A DNA stretch of 64,000 bases from Kingdonia uniflora (GCA_014058105.1 JACGCM010001844.1:992001-1056000); one strand, 5' to 3'; positions 23,499 to 34,968 are shown, counted from the stretch's first letter. Numbers and translations: made by a program. Notes: generated from the sequence alone by a model not told the origin.

Positions 23499-25940
23499 GG
23501 ACATACAAGTGTCGAGCACAGATCAGTAGATATATACGAGGTAAGGAATAGAGAAAAGGCAAGAAGAAATATGGTCGTATCTGAGGGTGAGTCAATGACG
23601 GAGGGCTCAACGGTTGGGCCATCAGGTGCCGTGCCCGTGGGGTTTGTAGCCGATAACGACCACGAGGCAGAAACATCTGTGTCTCGCAACCTGAGGGTAG
23701 AATCGCAGGCGGATTTCATGGTACTAGGGAGAGTACCTGGAGATCTTGCCCACGAAGATATTATTAGTGGTCGTGAGGAGGGACTGTCTGAGTTGTTTTG
23801 GCCTTATCCAAGTGAGTGGAGGTTGCCTACAACACTGGCTGATTATGAGAGTCCAGGGATCACAATAGAGTTTCTGGACGTCGTTAATGAGCGGGAGAAA
23901 GCTCGAGGAGGTTGTAAGTAGATATGGCCAGATTGCCAAACATTAGCGTCCAACCAATGCATCGTGTACTTCGGGCAATTTGATGCAGCGCTGAGATTTC
24001 CCTTGGATGATTTAACAAAAAAATGTGTAAATTCGTTTGGGCGTTCCCCGGGGCAAATGAATGGTAATTTTTACAGGGTGATGACAGGATGTCGGCGGAT
24101 TAATCAATCGGTGCCTCCTCGTTGGAACATGGGTTGTGAGGGCATAATGGTCGCCTACAAGACGGGGCGTTGTCCGCGTCAATGGGACAATGTTCCGGAG
24201 GGATCGGGGATAGAACGGGATGGGGAAGACGCGCTAGATGAGCCGGCATCTCTTCGCGTTCATGGGCACGAGCGGGGCAAGAGGGGCGGCAAACTCGGAC
24301 TGCCGCCAGGACAAAAAAGGTTGCAGGCAAGGCGACCATGGGTAAGGTGGGTGATGCAGGCCCGAGGTGTCAAAGAGTCATGCATCCTTGTACACCTGAG
24401 TGGAGGCACTGGTACTATATATCTCATAAATCCGGCAAGCCGAAGATTTTTAAGTTGCTGACGAGTTGGAATTATTAGTGTCAGCATCCAATTCTGGTGA
24501 CGGGGGCATTTGATTATGACAACAGGCCTAACCGTCGTTTACATCAAAACGTGTTTAATACTAAGTGTACGTTCCTTCGTATAAGTTGTAGAAGTTGTGT
24601 GCGAATCTTTGTTATTCAGTGACAAAATGATTGCTCTTTTATTTCACAGGTATGACGCTTGCGAGGGTAACTTATAAGTCATCGCGTATGCATGTGCTTG
24701 GTCATAAAAATAAAGATAATCAAGTGTTAACCAATATTATCGACGGGAAGTTTGACTCTGACAAGTACTGGTCGGCGATCAAGTATAGTGAGCCTCGTAT
24801 CCGTCCCGCGAGCAATACTTACTTTGTGAAAAGTGTACACAGTTATAAGTCCATGGAAAGCGTTGGGATGAAGCCGAGGTTCTTAATTGCAAGGGGAAAA
24901 GATTTGTCCAGCCCAAATGTTGTCGCGCCTCTTGTCGCTGGACAGAGTCCTGGGTTGTGAGGGGTCAGTGGCCACACGGAGGATATCCCAGTCGCAAAGT
25001 GGCAGAGGTCAGTTATTGTCAGTCTTTTGGACAAAGAGCCTAGTCAGTTACGAGGTAGGGAGAGAGAGCCGTTGCCTCACTCTTACGCCGAGGAAGGGAC
25101 ACGCTCGGTCGAAAGCGGCAAACTCTTTGGTGGTAGTTTTCCCGAAGGGGAAGTGCAGAGTACTCCTTACATGGAAAAGGAAAAGAAGCGTCTTGCTCAG
25201 GCTCTGGATGACCCTCGGGATCGTCGTACTGCGGTCGTGGCCGCTGTCCGTGTAAGTTATTGTTTTAGTGGTTAGACGTCTGTTTCCTTCAGGTTTATGA
25301 ATAATAAATCATTGTTTACTTCATGCAGGGTACCCTTACGCTCGAGGCCTTTTTTCTCTGGGCCGATACCCTTGCCAACCGTAATGTAAAGTTGGAATTG
25401 CAACTAGACGAAATGAGGGCCTCACAGAAGGAGCTTGTAACGGAGGCACTGCATCACGAGCTGGCGGAGCATGTAGCGAGCAGGACCACTGGGCTCGAAG
25501 AACAATTGAAAGTACTGACTGACGAGAAGCTTGCAGTCGAGAGGGACTTGGAAGTATTACACTGACGGTTAAGGACTCTGTTGCTGGAGAAGGAAGTGAG
25601 TGAGCAGAGCTTTCGTGAGGAGCTGACGGGGGCGAAGCAAGTAACGGACGGTTTATAGGGTCATATGACCGAGCTAGTATTGGGCAATGCTCGTTTAGAG
25701 GAGGAGTTTCGTTTATCGACGAAGTGATGGGTGAATTCGTTGGCTCCACCATTACTAGTGCTGCGTCAGACCCAAGACATGCCGGAGTTGTGCTATTTGG
25801 GGTATTCCGGACGTCAAGGTCCTCTGCCTATCGGGAACAAGATGGATATTACCCCTGAGGAGGATGCGCAACTTACAGAGGAGAAGGGGGGTGGCCTCTG
25901 CCTAGATTCTCGTTTCAACAAGAAGGTCGTCCTATACTGA
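23499..25940 (+). pseudogene. Large spliced antisense gene of element C (aORF-C)
   Basis: Plus strand, opposite to gag-pol. Exon from 23,499; likely start ATG 23,571 (MVVSEGESMTEGSTVG). The frame runs to about 24,459 with one TAG at 23,919 and includes FGQFDAALRFPLDDL and GQMNGNFYRVMTGCRRIN. A shifted frame holds the domain WYYISHKSGKPKIFKLLTSW...PILVTGAFDYDNRPNRRL, alignable with aORF-B. Intron 24,565-24,649 (TTTCACAG acceptor). Then TLARVTYKSSRMHVLGHKNK and NIIDGKFDSDKYWSAIKYSE; an acidic/basic stretch; intron 25,252-25,328 (CCGT/GTAAGT...ATGCAG); then a coiled coil (NRNVKLELQLDEMRASQKEL, LEEQLKVLTDEKLAVERDLE) and the end at 25,940. No known catalytic motif is visible. Similar to antisense ORFs described for Tat-lineage elements. 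Confidence 0.68.
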
Positions 25941-26310
25941 GGCGAGAAAGGTTTTATATGTGTGACTTTGAACAAATTTTTGTTATTTCTTGGTATGTAA
26001 ACTTATGAAACTTATGGAGCATTTGTCGTACACGTGATTACTAAACGTGCTCTTTGCTTGATATATTTGTGCTGACGTATTTTTAATTGGTACGCTTTCC
26101 CATGTAAATAACGACCTTGTGGTGTTATCATTATGATGCTCTCGTATTGGGCACGTAGTGCGGGATTAATGTAGGCGAAACGTCATGTCGGTTATTAATG
26201 TGGGTTGTGAGTTCCAAGGGGCAGTGAGTGGGGTCACTTGGGGGGACGTGTGCGGCGCAATTAATGTAGGGGATGGCTCTTGGGTTTCCCCATGGCAGTT
26301 AATTAGGCTT

Positions 26311-26318
26311 ATATAAAT
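26311..26318 (+). promoter_or_regulatory. TATA box before sORF-C
   Basis: cttatataaatg about 115 bp upstream of the sORF-C ATG. The sORF therefore appears to have its own plus-strand promoter, separate from that of aORF-C. Confidence 0.5.
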
Positions 26319-26429
26319 GTAGACTTGTGAGGGATGGGTTCCATCCCGCCTTAGCAAACTTGTGGGAGGAGCACTCTTATTTTTTCATTGGAGCTTAGGA
26401 TCGGACTTTCAAACATCTAGAGGAGAAAG

Positions 26430-26624
26430 ATGTAGACGCGGTCAAAAACCAGGTATGAAGCACGGGTGGGCGTATGGGTAGAATTTTATAAGAAGTCCTA
26501 CTTTGGCAACCATGGGCTGGCTGGGAAGCCGTTAGAGCGAACCTATGTCAATCCGTCAACCCTCCCCGTACCCGAGAGGAAGATGCAGGAAAAGCGGTGG
26601 TTCTGGTATCTTATTTTTGGCTAG
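26430..26624 (+). pseudogene. Antisense small ORF of element C (sORF-C)
   Basis: 65 codons from ATG to TAG with an in-frame TAG at codon 2. The remainder reads TRSKTRYEARVGVWVEFYKK, SYFGNHGLAGKPLERTYVNP and ends EKRWFWYLIFG. It aligns with sORF copy 2 of element B: the K-R-x-EAR start, F-G-(D/N)-H-x-L in the middle and an aromatic W-rich stretch. It lies downstream of the large antisense gene here but upstream of it in B. No known domain. Confidence 0.5.
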
Positions 26625-26649
26625 TTGCGAAGGGCCGGGTTATAGAAAA

Positions 26650-26950
26650 TGGGAGAGGTCGTGTCCCTGTTGTCCTTGGTGAATTTGTTATGAATCAAAT
26701 CAGTTCCTACTGTGTTCTTGTCTGTCAGTAGTCTTTTGCTGTTGTAAATTTAATTATCGTTAATTTTGAAATTAAATCCGGCGACCAGTAATATGTACAG
26801 TAGTCGTTACGTTTATTAATTAGTAACCGCGTTTTAAATAATTTGTTAAAACTATGCGCGAAATAATCGATAACTATTTACACAATCCTCATTAGACTGG
26901 GTTACGCTGGTCGCATAGGCAACCATGTCATAAAGATTAGGCGTGAAGTA
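26650..26950. other. AT-rich spacer in element C
   Basis: Contains cgttaattttgaaattaaat and similar; no reading frame or repeat was recognised. It separates sORF-C from the 43-bp array. Confidence 0.4.
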
Positions 26951-26959
26951 CTTATCAAA

Positions 26960-27835
26960 ATTTTCATGCTCTGTGAGGGCGGCCTAGTCAGTAGAGAGTT
27001 TGACGCGAGGGTGGCATATCCCAAGGATGGCCCCAGTTAAATGATTTTGTTTTTAAGTCAAAAAATGATTTTTATGTTGTGTGAGGGTGGCCTACCTCAG
27101 GGATGCCTCAACTTTCATGCTTTGTGAGGACGGCCTACGTCAAGGACGTCCTCGGTTTTCGTGCTTTGCGGGGCCGACCTACGTTAAGGACGCCCCCAGT
27201 TATGTAATTTTGTTTTCACGTCAAAAAACTGGCTTTCACGTTTTGCGAGGGCGACCTATTTCAAGGATACCTCGACTTTCTTTCTTTGCGAGGATGGCCT
27301 GCGTTAAGGACACCTCAAATTTCGTACTTTGCGCGGACGACCTACTTCAATGACGCCTCGACTTTCTTTCTTTGCGAGGATGGCCTGCGTCAAGGGCACC
27401 TTGAATTTTGTACTTTGTGTGGACTGCCTACTTCAATGATGCCTCGACTTTCTTTCTTTGCGAGGATGGCCTACGTCAAGGGCACCTCGACTTTCGTTCT
27501 TTGCGAGGATGGCCTACGTTAAGGAGATCTCAAATTTTGTACTTTCCGAGGACTTCCTACTTCAAGGGCGCCTCGACTTTTGTTCTTTGCGAGGATGGCC
27601 TACGTCAAGGACACCTCAAATTTCGTACTTTGCACGGACAGCCTACGCCAAAGACGTCCTCAGTTTTTGTGCTTTACGAGGGCGGCCTACGTCAAGGACA
27701 CCCCCAGTTAAGAGATTTCATTTTTACATCAAAAAATGACTTTCATGTTGAACGAGGGTTGCCTGCCTCAAGGATGCCTCGATTTTTGTGCTTTGAGGGC
27801 GGCCAATGTCAAGGTCGCCCTCAGTTTCTTAATTG
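26960..27835. repeat. About 43-bp tandem array in element C with a higher-order pattern
   Basis: Units such as tttgcgaggatggcctacgt...cacctcgactttc recur at about 43-44 bp (tttgcg(a/c)gg at 27,242, 27,286, 27,328, 27,371, 27,414). About 18-20 units fit. Three units (near 27,040, 27,205 and 27,710) carry an extended insert cccccagtta...tttt...tcaaaaaa, giving a higher-order structure. It lies between the integrase stop (27,961) and the antisense genes. The open frames over the array (27,081-27,881) follow from the repeat and are not genes. Confidence 0.9.
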
Positions 27836-27960
27836 CTTTTATAAAACAATTTTCATCTCGTTTAGACGAGTAATCAGATAATTGGGATCTACGTTTGGGG
27901 TTGTTATGTTGAAACTGAACTTTTATTGAGCACGAGTGATCATGTACATGTGATGTATTT

Positions 27961-29240
27961 CTAATGAACCCATTTGCGGAGGTTCATGGTATTCCAGGGG
28001 GATTTGAGTTCCTCGACATCGCGGTTGAGTAGGTAGTATGTGTTGTCATTGGCGACGCGGGATATGAGGTAAGGACCTTCCCAGTTGGGTTGTAGTTTGC
28101 CCTTGTTGTGATTGTGAGCTGTTGGGAAGACTTTTTTCATGACGTAGTCTCCTTCGCAGAACTGCCAAGGGATTACTCGCTTGTGATAGTTTCTTTTCAA
28201 TGTTTCTTGATACCGAAGTAGTCGGGAAGAAGCTTCCTCCGTGGTTTCATCTATAAAGTCGAGGTTCTTGGCGAGTAGTCGGTCATTGATTGCACTGTCA
28301 ACAACTAGGGATCCCATCGTATTAGCGATGACTTCGGTGGGGAGTACCGCTTCGGAGCCGTAAGTGAGCATAAACAGTGTGAATCCCGGACTTTTCCGAG
28401 GGGTCGTTCAATATGACCACAGAACATGGGGTAGCTCGTCCACTTAGTGACCTTTTGTCGTGCCCAGTCATTTACTGATTCTGTCGATTATGGGTTTTTT
28501 TGTGGCCTCGGCTTGTCCGTTTCCTTGGGGATATCTGGGGCTCGAAGAGAGGATTTTTATATAATAAGGTCGTACGAAATCTGCGACTTTGCTTCCCACG
28601 AATTGTGTACCGTTGTCGGTCATCAGTACTACGGGGACGCCAAACCGAGTGATAATATTTTTCCATAGGAACAAGATAACCTCTTCCTCCCTAATTCGAG
28701 CGAGGGGTATTTCCTCAACCCACTTGGTAAAATAGCCTATTGCGACCAGTAGCCATTGGCATCTTCCGCGCGCCATTGGGAGGGTTTCAACGATATCAAG
28801 TCCCCATTTTTTACAAACGGTCATGGGCTGGAAATTGTATTGAGGTCGACTGCTGGAGTGTGGATTATGTGCCCGTGGATTTGACATTTGTTGCATTTTT
28901 GGGCGTACGCTATGAAATCTTGTCGCATAGTTGGCCAGTATAATCTTTGGGTACGTGCACGGTCAGCTATGGAACGACCGACTGTGTGGGCGCCGCAGAC
29001 ACTGTCATGAATTTCTGCGATGACTGTATTGATTCTCTCTCCAGCGATGCAAGTGAGGTGTGGAACATATAGGCTTGTCCATAAAAGTTTGCCATTAATC
29101 ATCGTATATTTTTGGGCTCTGTTGCGGATGCTTCTAGCTGCTGACTGGTCATCAGGAAGGATGTGGTGTTCCCCGAGGAAATCAAGGAGAGGTTTGCACC
29201 AGTCGGGGGGAACGAGTAGGTCAGTTTGCATGGCAGGCAT
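27961..29240 (-). pseudogene. Element C integrase
   Basis: Three pieces. 29,240-28,821 holds the zinc-binding N-terminus: HDSVCGAHTVGRSIADRART, then CNKCQIHG. 28,896-28,468 holds the core: KWGLDIVETLPMARG, VAIGYFTKWVEEIPL, VLMTDNGTQFVGSK and YPQGNGQAEATKK with its D, D and E-region residues. 28,371-27,961 holds the C-terminus: LTYGSEAVLPTEV, KLQPNWEGPYLISRV and the ending NLRKWVH. Frame changes near 28,830 and 28,400 break it, but every catalytic block is present. Confidence 0.88.
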
Positions 29241-29479
29241 TATGTTTACGGTAATGCTCGGTTTATCAGGGATATTAATCTGGATGACGCGGAGTTTATC
29301 ACCGATGATGCCTGCTAGATACGCAAGGGCGTCCGAGTGTATATTTTCACCACGGTGGATATGTTCAAGGTTGATCTTTCAGAACTTGCTTAGTCGTTGT
29401 TTTAGTATTTCTATGTAGCTGGCCATTCTGCCGTTGGCCTGGAACGTCCCGCTATGCTGGTTAACAACTAGCTGCGAGT

Positions 29480-29990
29480 TGGTAAAGATGAGAGTTCTTC
29501 CACGCCCAGGGACAACGTTGTTTCTAGTCCACTCAATAACGCCTCGTATTCTACCTCGTTGCTACTGAGGGGGAAATTGACCCGTATGGCTTTCTCAATT
29601 TTCTCATTGGTCGGAGTAACTAACACTATGCCAAGACCAGAGCCGTCAGCGTTGATGGATCCGTCGGTATATAGCCGCCAGCCCTTGGTATATGATGGCT
29701 CGTCGGCATCAGGGTGGGTGTCGAGGTCATCCTCCTTGTCATTATGCCAATTGTTGTTATGTATGGGGAGGTCTGCGAGGAAGTCCGCTACTGCCTGTCC
29801 TTTAATTGAGACTCGTGGCTCGAACCGGATGTCAAATTCACCATGTATAATTGCCCATTTTGCGATCCGGCGTGTCTTATCTTTCTTCGTAAAAATTTCT
29901 CGTAGTGGCTGTGTGGTGATGACCTTGATTTTATGTGCTCGGAAATATGGTCGTAGCTTCTGTGAGGCATATACATGAGCGAGGGCCTAT
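29480..29990 (-). pseudogene. Element C second (archaeal-type) RNase H
   Basis: After RAVADFLADLP-like sequence (VSIKGQAVADFLADLPIHNN), the segment RLYTDGSINADGSGLGIVLV and the NEVEYEALLSGL block give the D-E-D layout of the second RNase H typical of the Tat lineage. A stop in the tail (near 29,470) truncates it. Confidence 0.75.
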
Positions 29991-31010
29991 TTATCCACCG
30001 TAGAGTACCGCAGTTCTGTTCCCATTAGGGTTTTGCTAACGAAATATACTGGCTTTTCCGCTCTGTGTTTTGTGCGCACGAGGACTGCGCTGATGGATTC
30101 ATCTGTATTGTAAAGGTACAAAACTAGTAACTCGTGCTCGACTGGGGCGCTGAGAATGGGTGGAGTGGCTAGGTAATGTAGCATGTTTTGAAAGGCTGTT
30201 TCACATTTATCGTTCCATTGGCATTTTTTATTTTCCCGAATGCAGTGAAATAATGGGTGGCATTTGTAGGAAGCTTTATAAATGAAGCGTCCAAGAGCTG
30301 CTATTTTTTCAACAAGGGCTTGTACTTGCTTTAATGTCTGTGGTGATGGCATACATACTAGAGTACGGATTTGATCAGGGTCGGCTACAATTCCACGTTG
30401 GGTGACTAGGTGTCCGTGGAACTTTCCTGAAGAAACCCCAAAGCTGTACTTTTCTGGGTTAAGACACATCTTGTACGACCGTATCTTCGTGAAAACTATC
30501 TCGAGGTCGCTAAAGTGGTCATTGCTCAGGCGTCTTTTGACGAGAATGTCGTCGATATAGACCTCTACTATTTTGCCAAGTTGTTCTTCAAACATTGTGG
30601 TCACGAGGCGTTGGTACGTAGATCCCGCATTCTTCAAGCCGAAGGGCATGACCGTATAGCAGTATAGGTTCTGCTCGGTTGTGAAAGACGTGCACTCTTG
30701 ATCTTCCACTGCTAATGGTATATGGTTGTACCCCGAGTAACCGTCAATAAATGACAATCGCTCGTGGCCAGCCGTGGAATCGACTAGTCTGGTAATGAGG
30801 GGCATAAGAAAACTATCTTTGGGGCAGTGGTGGTTGAGGTCGGTAAAATCAATGCACACTCAGGTTTTCTCATTCTTCTTTGGTACCACGACCATGTTTG
30901 CTACCCAGTGTAGGCAGTCAAAAGGTCGTATAAATTCTGTATGCAACAACTTTTGTATCTCGTCGTTGATAGCTTCGCGTAGTCGTGGTGCTATTCATCA
31001 TGGTTTTTGC
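29987..31010 (-). pseudogene. Element C reverse transcriptase and first RNase H
   Basis: The open frame 30,859-29,987 (290 codons) has YSGYNHIPLAVEDQECTSF, MPFGLKNAGSTYQR and the catalytic VYIDDILVK, then thumb and the start of RNase H (PVYFVSKTLMGTELRYS). Upstream, AINDEIQKLLHTEFIRPFDC and VANMVVVPKKNEKT sit in the same frame, separated by a TGA at about 30,860. Best preserved polymerase in the window. Confidence 0.9.
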
Positions 31011-31359
31011 TTGACGGGGTTTACTTTTTCATGAACATGTAAATGGTGACAGGTCATCGCGGGGTCTATGCCTGGAATTTTGTTAAAAGACCATGCAAAG
31101 ATATATTGAACTGTCGGAGTAGTATAATGAGGTTCGTGCGCTCATCACCTCTCAAGAAGGAACCAATATATATTGTTCTCGTGGGGCCGTCAATATCAAT
31201 TAGAACGATTGGCTCCACGAGGGGCGGGGTCCATGATTTACAGAATGTACTTATAATGGCATCGTTTTGGTCATGTGTCATGTCTGTGAGCATTAAGTTG
31301 TTTTTGGTGTGAGGAACGGGGAACGAGTCCACCGCCATGAGCTCGTACCTCGTTCATTA

Positions 31360-31890
31360 CTAATCGTCACGCTCGATATGTTTCCCTTTCTTTTTTGTGT
31401 TCTCTTGATTGATTAAGTTTTGTAATGAGTTGGCGTAGCAGACCCGGGCTGCGACCTGACAGCCGCGTATTTGGTAGGGGCTAAACTTTATTGGAAAGCG
31501 TATTACCTGGTGGTAGGAGGAGGTGACAGCTTTCATGGCGTGAATCCAGTCGCGTCCCAGAATTCCATTATAGTATACTGTGGGGCTGTTGATGACGATG
31601 AAAGAGGTAGGTACGATAACTGGGCTTGCCTGTACCTGAGTCACGAGCTCTCCTATTGCTCGTCCAGTGGACCCATTAAAACTAGAAATCTTGGTCTTGG
31701 AGGGTGTCATACAGTCCTGCATATTCATGTTGCAAAGTGAATCGCAGTAGGAGATCTTAGCGCCACCACCGGAGTCGACCAACATTCTCTTAACAAGGAC
31801 GCCGCCTATGACGATCCAAATAATGAGGGTATCGTCATGAGGGTGTGAAACGGTGCCAAGATCGTGATCGGTGAAGTAGATTGCTTGTTC
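31360..31890 (-). pseudogene. Element C aspartic protease
   Basis: Reads VKRMLVDSGGGAKISYCDSL with the DSG active-site triad intact, then a strand SPVIVPTSFIVINSPTVYYN and ILGRDWIHAMKAV, the usual second block. The open piece 31,785-31,360 is 141 codons; the active site lies near 31,780. Preceded by a short linker to gag. Confidence 0.85.
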
Positions 31891-31956
31891 TGGCAGAGGG
31901 CGAGTGGCTGCATCAATGCCGTGGGCGGCTCGCTGGTTCTCGGTTAGGCGGTAACA

Positions 31957-33881
31957 TTATCTTGTTGAATTAGAAATAGAGTGCCTTGAAGGAGCTTGGA
32001 TGAGGTCGCCCAATATCATCTCACATACTGGTAAATGTTTTGGTGCTCGTATGTTTGTTGCGCATTCATCGTAGGTAGGGTGAGGCATTTTCTCTGCGGG
32101 TGGGATTGGTTTTTTTAGGTAACGTGTATAGTGGCCGAGGCGGAACCAAGTCTCAGTCATGTTGATGAAATCGTAATATTCCTTGGTTGGATGGTCATGT
32201 ATCTCATGATGCGTGCAGTATGGGCGACCAGGTCGGTCAGGTCAGTTGTGAGGTTTTCTGTAGTTAGGATCATTCTTTACCGCGAGGAGCAAGTCTGCCA
32301 ATGAAATGGTCAGGTCGCTGGGAGGATAACGTTCCCACCGGGTGGTTCTTTGTCGTCCGTCCTTGGAAGTTTCGATGTTATCTCGTTGGTCGCGTTCTAT
32401 TCGTTATCTAATCTTGTTCTCGTGTTGATCTTCGAGGGTAGCCCGTGAGTGTTTGGGTGCTTGGTTACATAGTATCGGCGTTGGTGCGGATGTGGTGCTC
32501 AGGAGGGTAGCAGTTTGTGCGGCAGAGGCACGGTTGTCCGCTTCTACGTTTTGATATTTACGGACCTTCTCATATAGGTGTTCGAGGGTTTCGGGCCGTT
32601 TTCTATGCAGGGCCTCACGTAGCTTAGAACCGGGGAGACAGGCACCCATAAAAGTGATGCATATTGTTGGTGCGTCGACCCGTTCAATGAGGGTGAGCTC
32701 GTTTTTGAACCGTGAGAGGAGAGAGTCTGTGGTTTCGCCGATTTGTTATTTCAGCGAGAATAGTTCCACTAACTATTATTTGGATTGCTGGTTGTGGAGG
32801 TACTTCTCGATAAATGCCAATGATAGTTGTTCGAACGTGGATATAGAGTTGGGTACAAGACTCTGAAACCAGACGAGGGCCCCGTCAGATAATGTCGAGG
32901 GGAATAGATGACACATGTGCTCATCTTTTTGATGTTATAGGTTTATGCTGTACTGAAACTTGGAGAGGTGCTACCCAGAATCCTGACAACTGGTGAACGG
33001 CTCTATTTTAGGTCGAGAGTAACTTTGTGCTGGCACGTAGCTCCGTATGGCCACTGTGAAGGGTGTATTATGGATCCGACAGAGCGTCTCCGTGGTTAAC
33101 CGCCTAGTTGGGTTCGCGCCGTGCATTGCTCGGATAAGTGCTTCTACGGTCGCTGCTGTTAGTGGTTGTTGGTCATGAGTTTCACCGATCCGTTTATGAA
33201 TGGCTTCGCCTCGGGTTGAAAACTCGTCAGCGTGGCTGTCGTAATTATGGGAATAAGTCGGTCCCGAAGAGGGCATTCCTGGGTATCGGTCATAAAACCT
33301 TTCATTGTACGCGTGGTTCCGGTCGTATTGGGGCTGACAATCGTGGCCGTGGAGGTAGGAGGGGTCATATAAGCTATAAGGGGGGTGCCATGGTGATTGT
33401 TTTGCGTGGTTGTCAGCATATCGGTCACCGTAGTCCATGATGGGATTTGGTATGCAGTGGCTGTGGAGTTGGGGAGCATAACGACCGGGAGGGAGCGGGT
33501 CGTTATGGCTTGAGTTGGTAAACCGGTCGATAATGCGGTGGGCCTGTACCTTGGTGAACCATGGGGTGCGGAGACATAGTGGGTCATCGGGGTGGTGCGA
33601 GGGATTGGTGTTACCGAGGCTCCAACTGCGGGTATAGGATTTTCTTCATCCCCTAGAGGTGGTTCGTGCGGGGTTGACTCACTTATAGACGTGGAGGGTA
33701 CCGGATCACCTAGTAGCGGGTGAGTGTTGGCGATGAAAGCATCACGACGAGTGTCATTGGCCAGTTGGAGTTGTCGTATTTGGTCGTCTTTTGTGGACAT
33801 CTGGTCCTGCAGTTGTGCTAGCGCCGCTCTCATTTTGGCCATGGCTTGTTCCTGGGACTGATTGCGGGTGGAAACCACCAT
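31957..33881 (-). pseudogene. Element C gag
   Basis: Starts MVVSTRNQSQEQAMAKMRAA followed by a coiled-coil-like LQDQMSTKDDQIRQLQLAND, then a Pro/Ser/Thr-rich linker. After a frameshift near 33,440 it continues with a Tyr/His-rich stretch and then QQPLTAATVEALIRAMHG. The capsid core holds LSDGALVWFQSLVPNSISTF (near 32,880) and IGETTDSLLSRFKNEL. The tail ends in a Cys-His region (YCTHHEIHDHPTKEYYDF, near 32,190). Stops and shifts are present. Position next to the 5' LTR supports gag. Confidence 0.8.
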
Positions 33882-33904
33882 TATTGCTCGGAGGAGGCTT
33901 TGGG

Positions 33905-33926
33905 GGGGAATGCAGACTACGCCAAT
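33905..33926 (-). promoter_or_regulatory. Primer binding site of element C
   Basis: Minus-strand sequence after the 5' LTR reads ATTGGCGTAGTCTGCATTCC, similar in form to the element B site and to the TTTGGCGCCGTCTGTGGGAA type. Confidence 0.55.
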
Positions 33927-34446
33927 TGTAGTCTCCTTATTTTATTAGGGGACAACAATAATCGTTCGATGGGTTGGGCTTGATACTGAACCGGAGGAGG
34001 GCACCGCTCAACTGTCTCTGGGTTCCTCTGTCTCTCTCTCACTCTCATTGTGTTTCTGAGACTGCTGAGGAATAGTAGTTTGTCTGAAGAAGGAAGAAGA
34101 AGAAAACAGATCCCCTCTCTGTACCCTCCTCCTCTCTATTTATAAGGAGGGTTTGACCTTGGAGCATCCTCTCTCACGTGTTCAGGGAAATTCCTACACT
34201 ATCCCTTCAGAGTCGTGAGGTTGGGTGCTCCTCGTATTTGTTCTGCATATGCTAATAGTTGCTCATTGTATAGAGATACTTAAGAGTAGTTTCGTCAGGG
34301 CACCCTTACTCGTGTTGGTCAATCGAAGAGTTCGCTCGTCGACTGACCTGTCGTTTCCCTGCTCTAGTTATTCGAGGTTGGGGTCGTTGGAGGGATTGCT
34401 CGTATGACTACCGCGACATCGTCACTAGCGGGAGCGTGCTCCTACA
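33927..34446 (-). repeat. 5' LTR of element C
   Basis: 520 bp; begins tgtagtctcc and ends gctcctaca on the plus strand. The pairing with 22,260-22,781 is close to identical by eye, so this insertion is probably the younger of the two. Confidence 0.95.
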
Positions 34447-34968
34447 TCTGCATTCCTTGACAAAGGCCAGTGTGAAGTTTATATGGGAAAATCATAATGA
34501 TAAGACCTTTCAGTTACTGAAATGGAAGATTACAGATGCACCAGTGTTAGCATTGCTAAATTTGCAGCATCCTTTTTAGGTCGAAACAGATATATTAGAC
34601 TATGCATTAGAAGTAATTTTATTGCAGGATGGGAAGCCGATTGTCTACCATCCTAAGATGTTTACAGGAGCAATACGCAATTATCCCACCTACGATAAGG
34701 AGTTCTACGCATTATATTAATCACTAAAGCATTGGCAGAACTACTTATTGCGGAAGGAGGTTGTGATATATTCTGATCATAAACCGCTACAGTTCTTATC
34801 TACACAGTTCAAGCTACAATAAGATCGCTATATGAAGTGGATGTCATACCTATAATAATTCACCTTGATTATCAAGTATAGGAAGAGAGTGGGCAACAAA
34901 ATGGCTCATATGTTATCTCGACACCCATTACCAACTATTTTTGCTTTGTTGGTAGTTATGCAGATATA
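34447..34968 (+). pseudogene. Element A RNase H
   Basis: Resumes element A after C: HSLTKASVKFIWENHNDKTF, then VETDILDYALEVILLQDGKP, IVYHPKMFTGAIRNYPTYDK, EFYALY, VVIYSDHKPLQFLSTQ and the end VGNKMAHMLSRHPLP. The D-E-D acidic residues can be traced. Stops near 34,580, 34,720, 34,820 and 34,855 inactivate it. Confidence 0.88.

Larger units (their letters stand above)
22260..34446 (-). mobile_element. Element C: 12.2-kb Tat-type Ty3/gypsy retrotransposon with antisense genes
   Basis: LTRs 22,260-22,781 and 33,927-34,446 (TG..CA, about 520 bp, very similar). Flanks tctac and tctgc match at 4 of 5 bases, and the host frame shows tctgc was the original. Minus-strand order: gag (33,881-31,957), PR (31,890-31,360), RT-RNase H-archaeal-type RNase H (31,010-29,480), INT (29,240-27,961). 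Then comes a 43-bp array (26,960-27,835), and plus-strand genes sORF-C (26,430-26,624) and aORF-C (23,499-25,940). Its LTRs are unrelated to those of B, but the layout and the antisense genes are homologous. Coding regions are less decayed than in B (290-codon open RT). Confidence 0.93.

Noticed and set aside
26960..27835. CRISPR-like array of regularly spaced repeats
   Set aside because: Units are contiguous and similar throughout with no unique spacers, no cas genes, and the setting is a plant retrotransposon; it is an ordinary tandem array.
27081..27881. Overlapping repeat-encoded proteins (RMAYVKGTSTFVLCEDG-type)
   Set aside because: Open frames exist in two registers because the 43-bp unit lacks stops in them; they are by-products of the tandem repeat.
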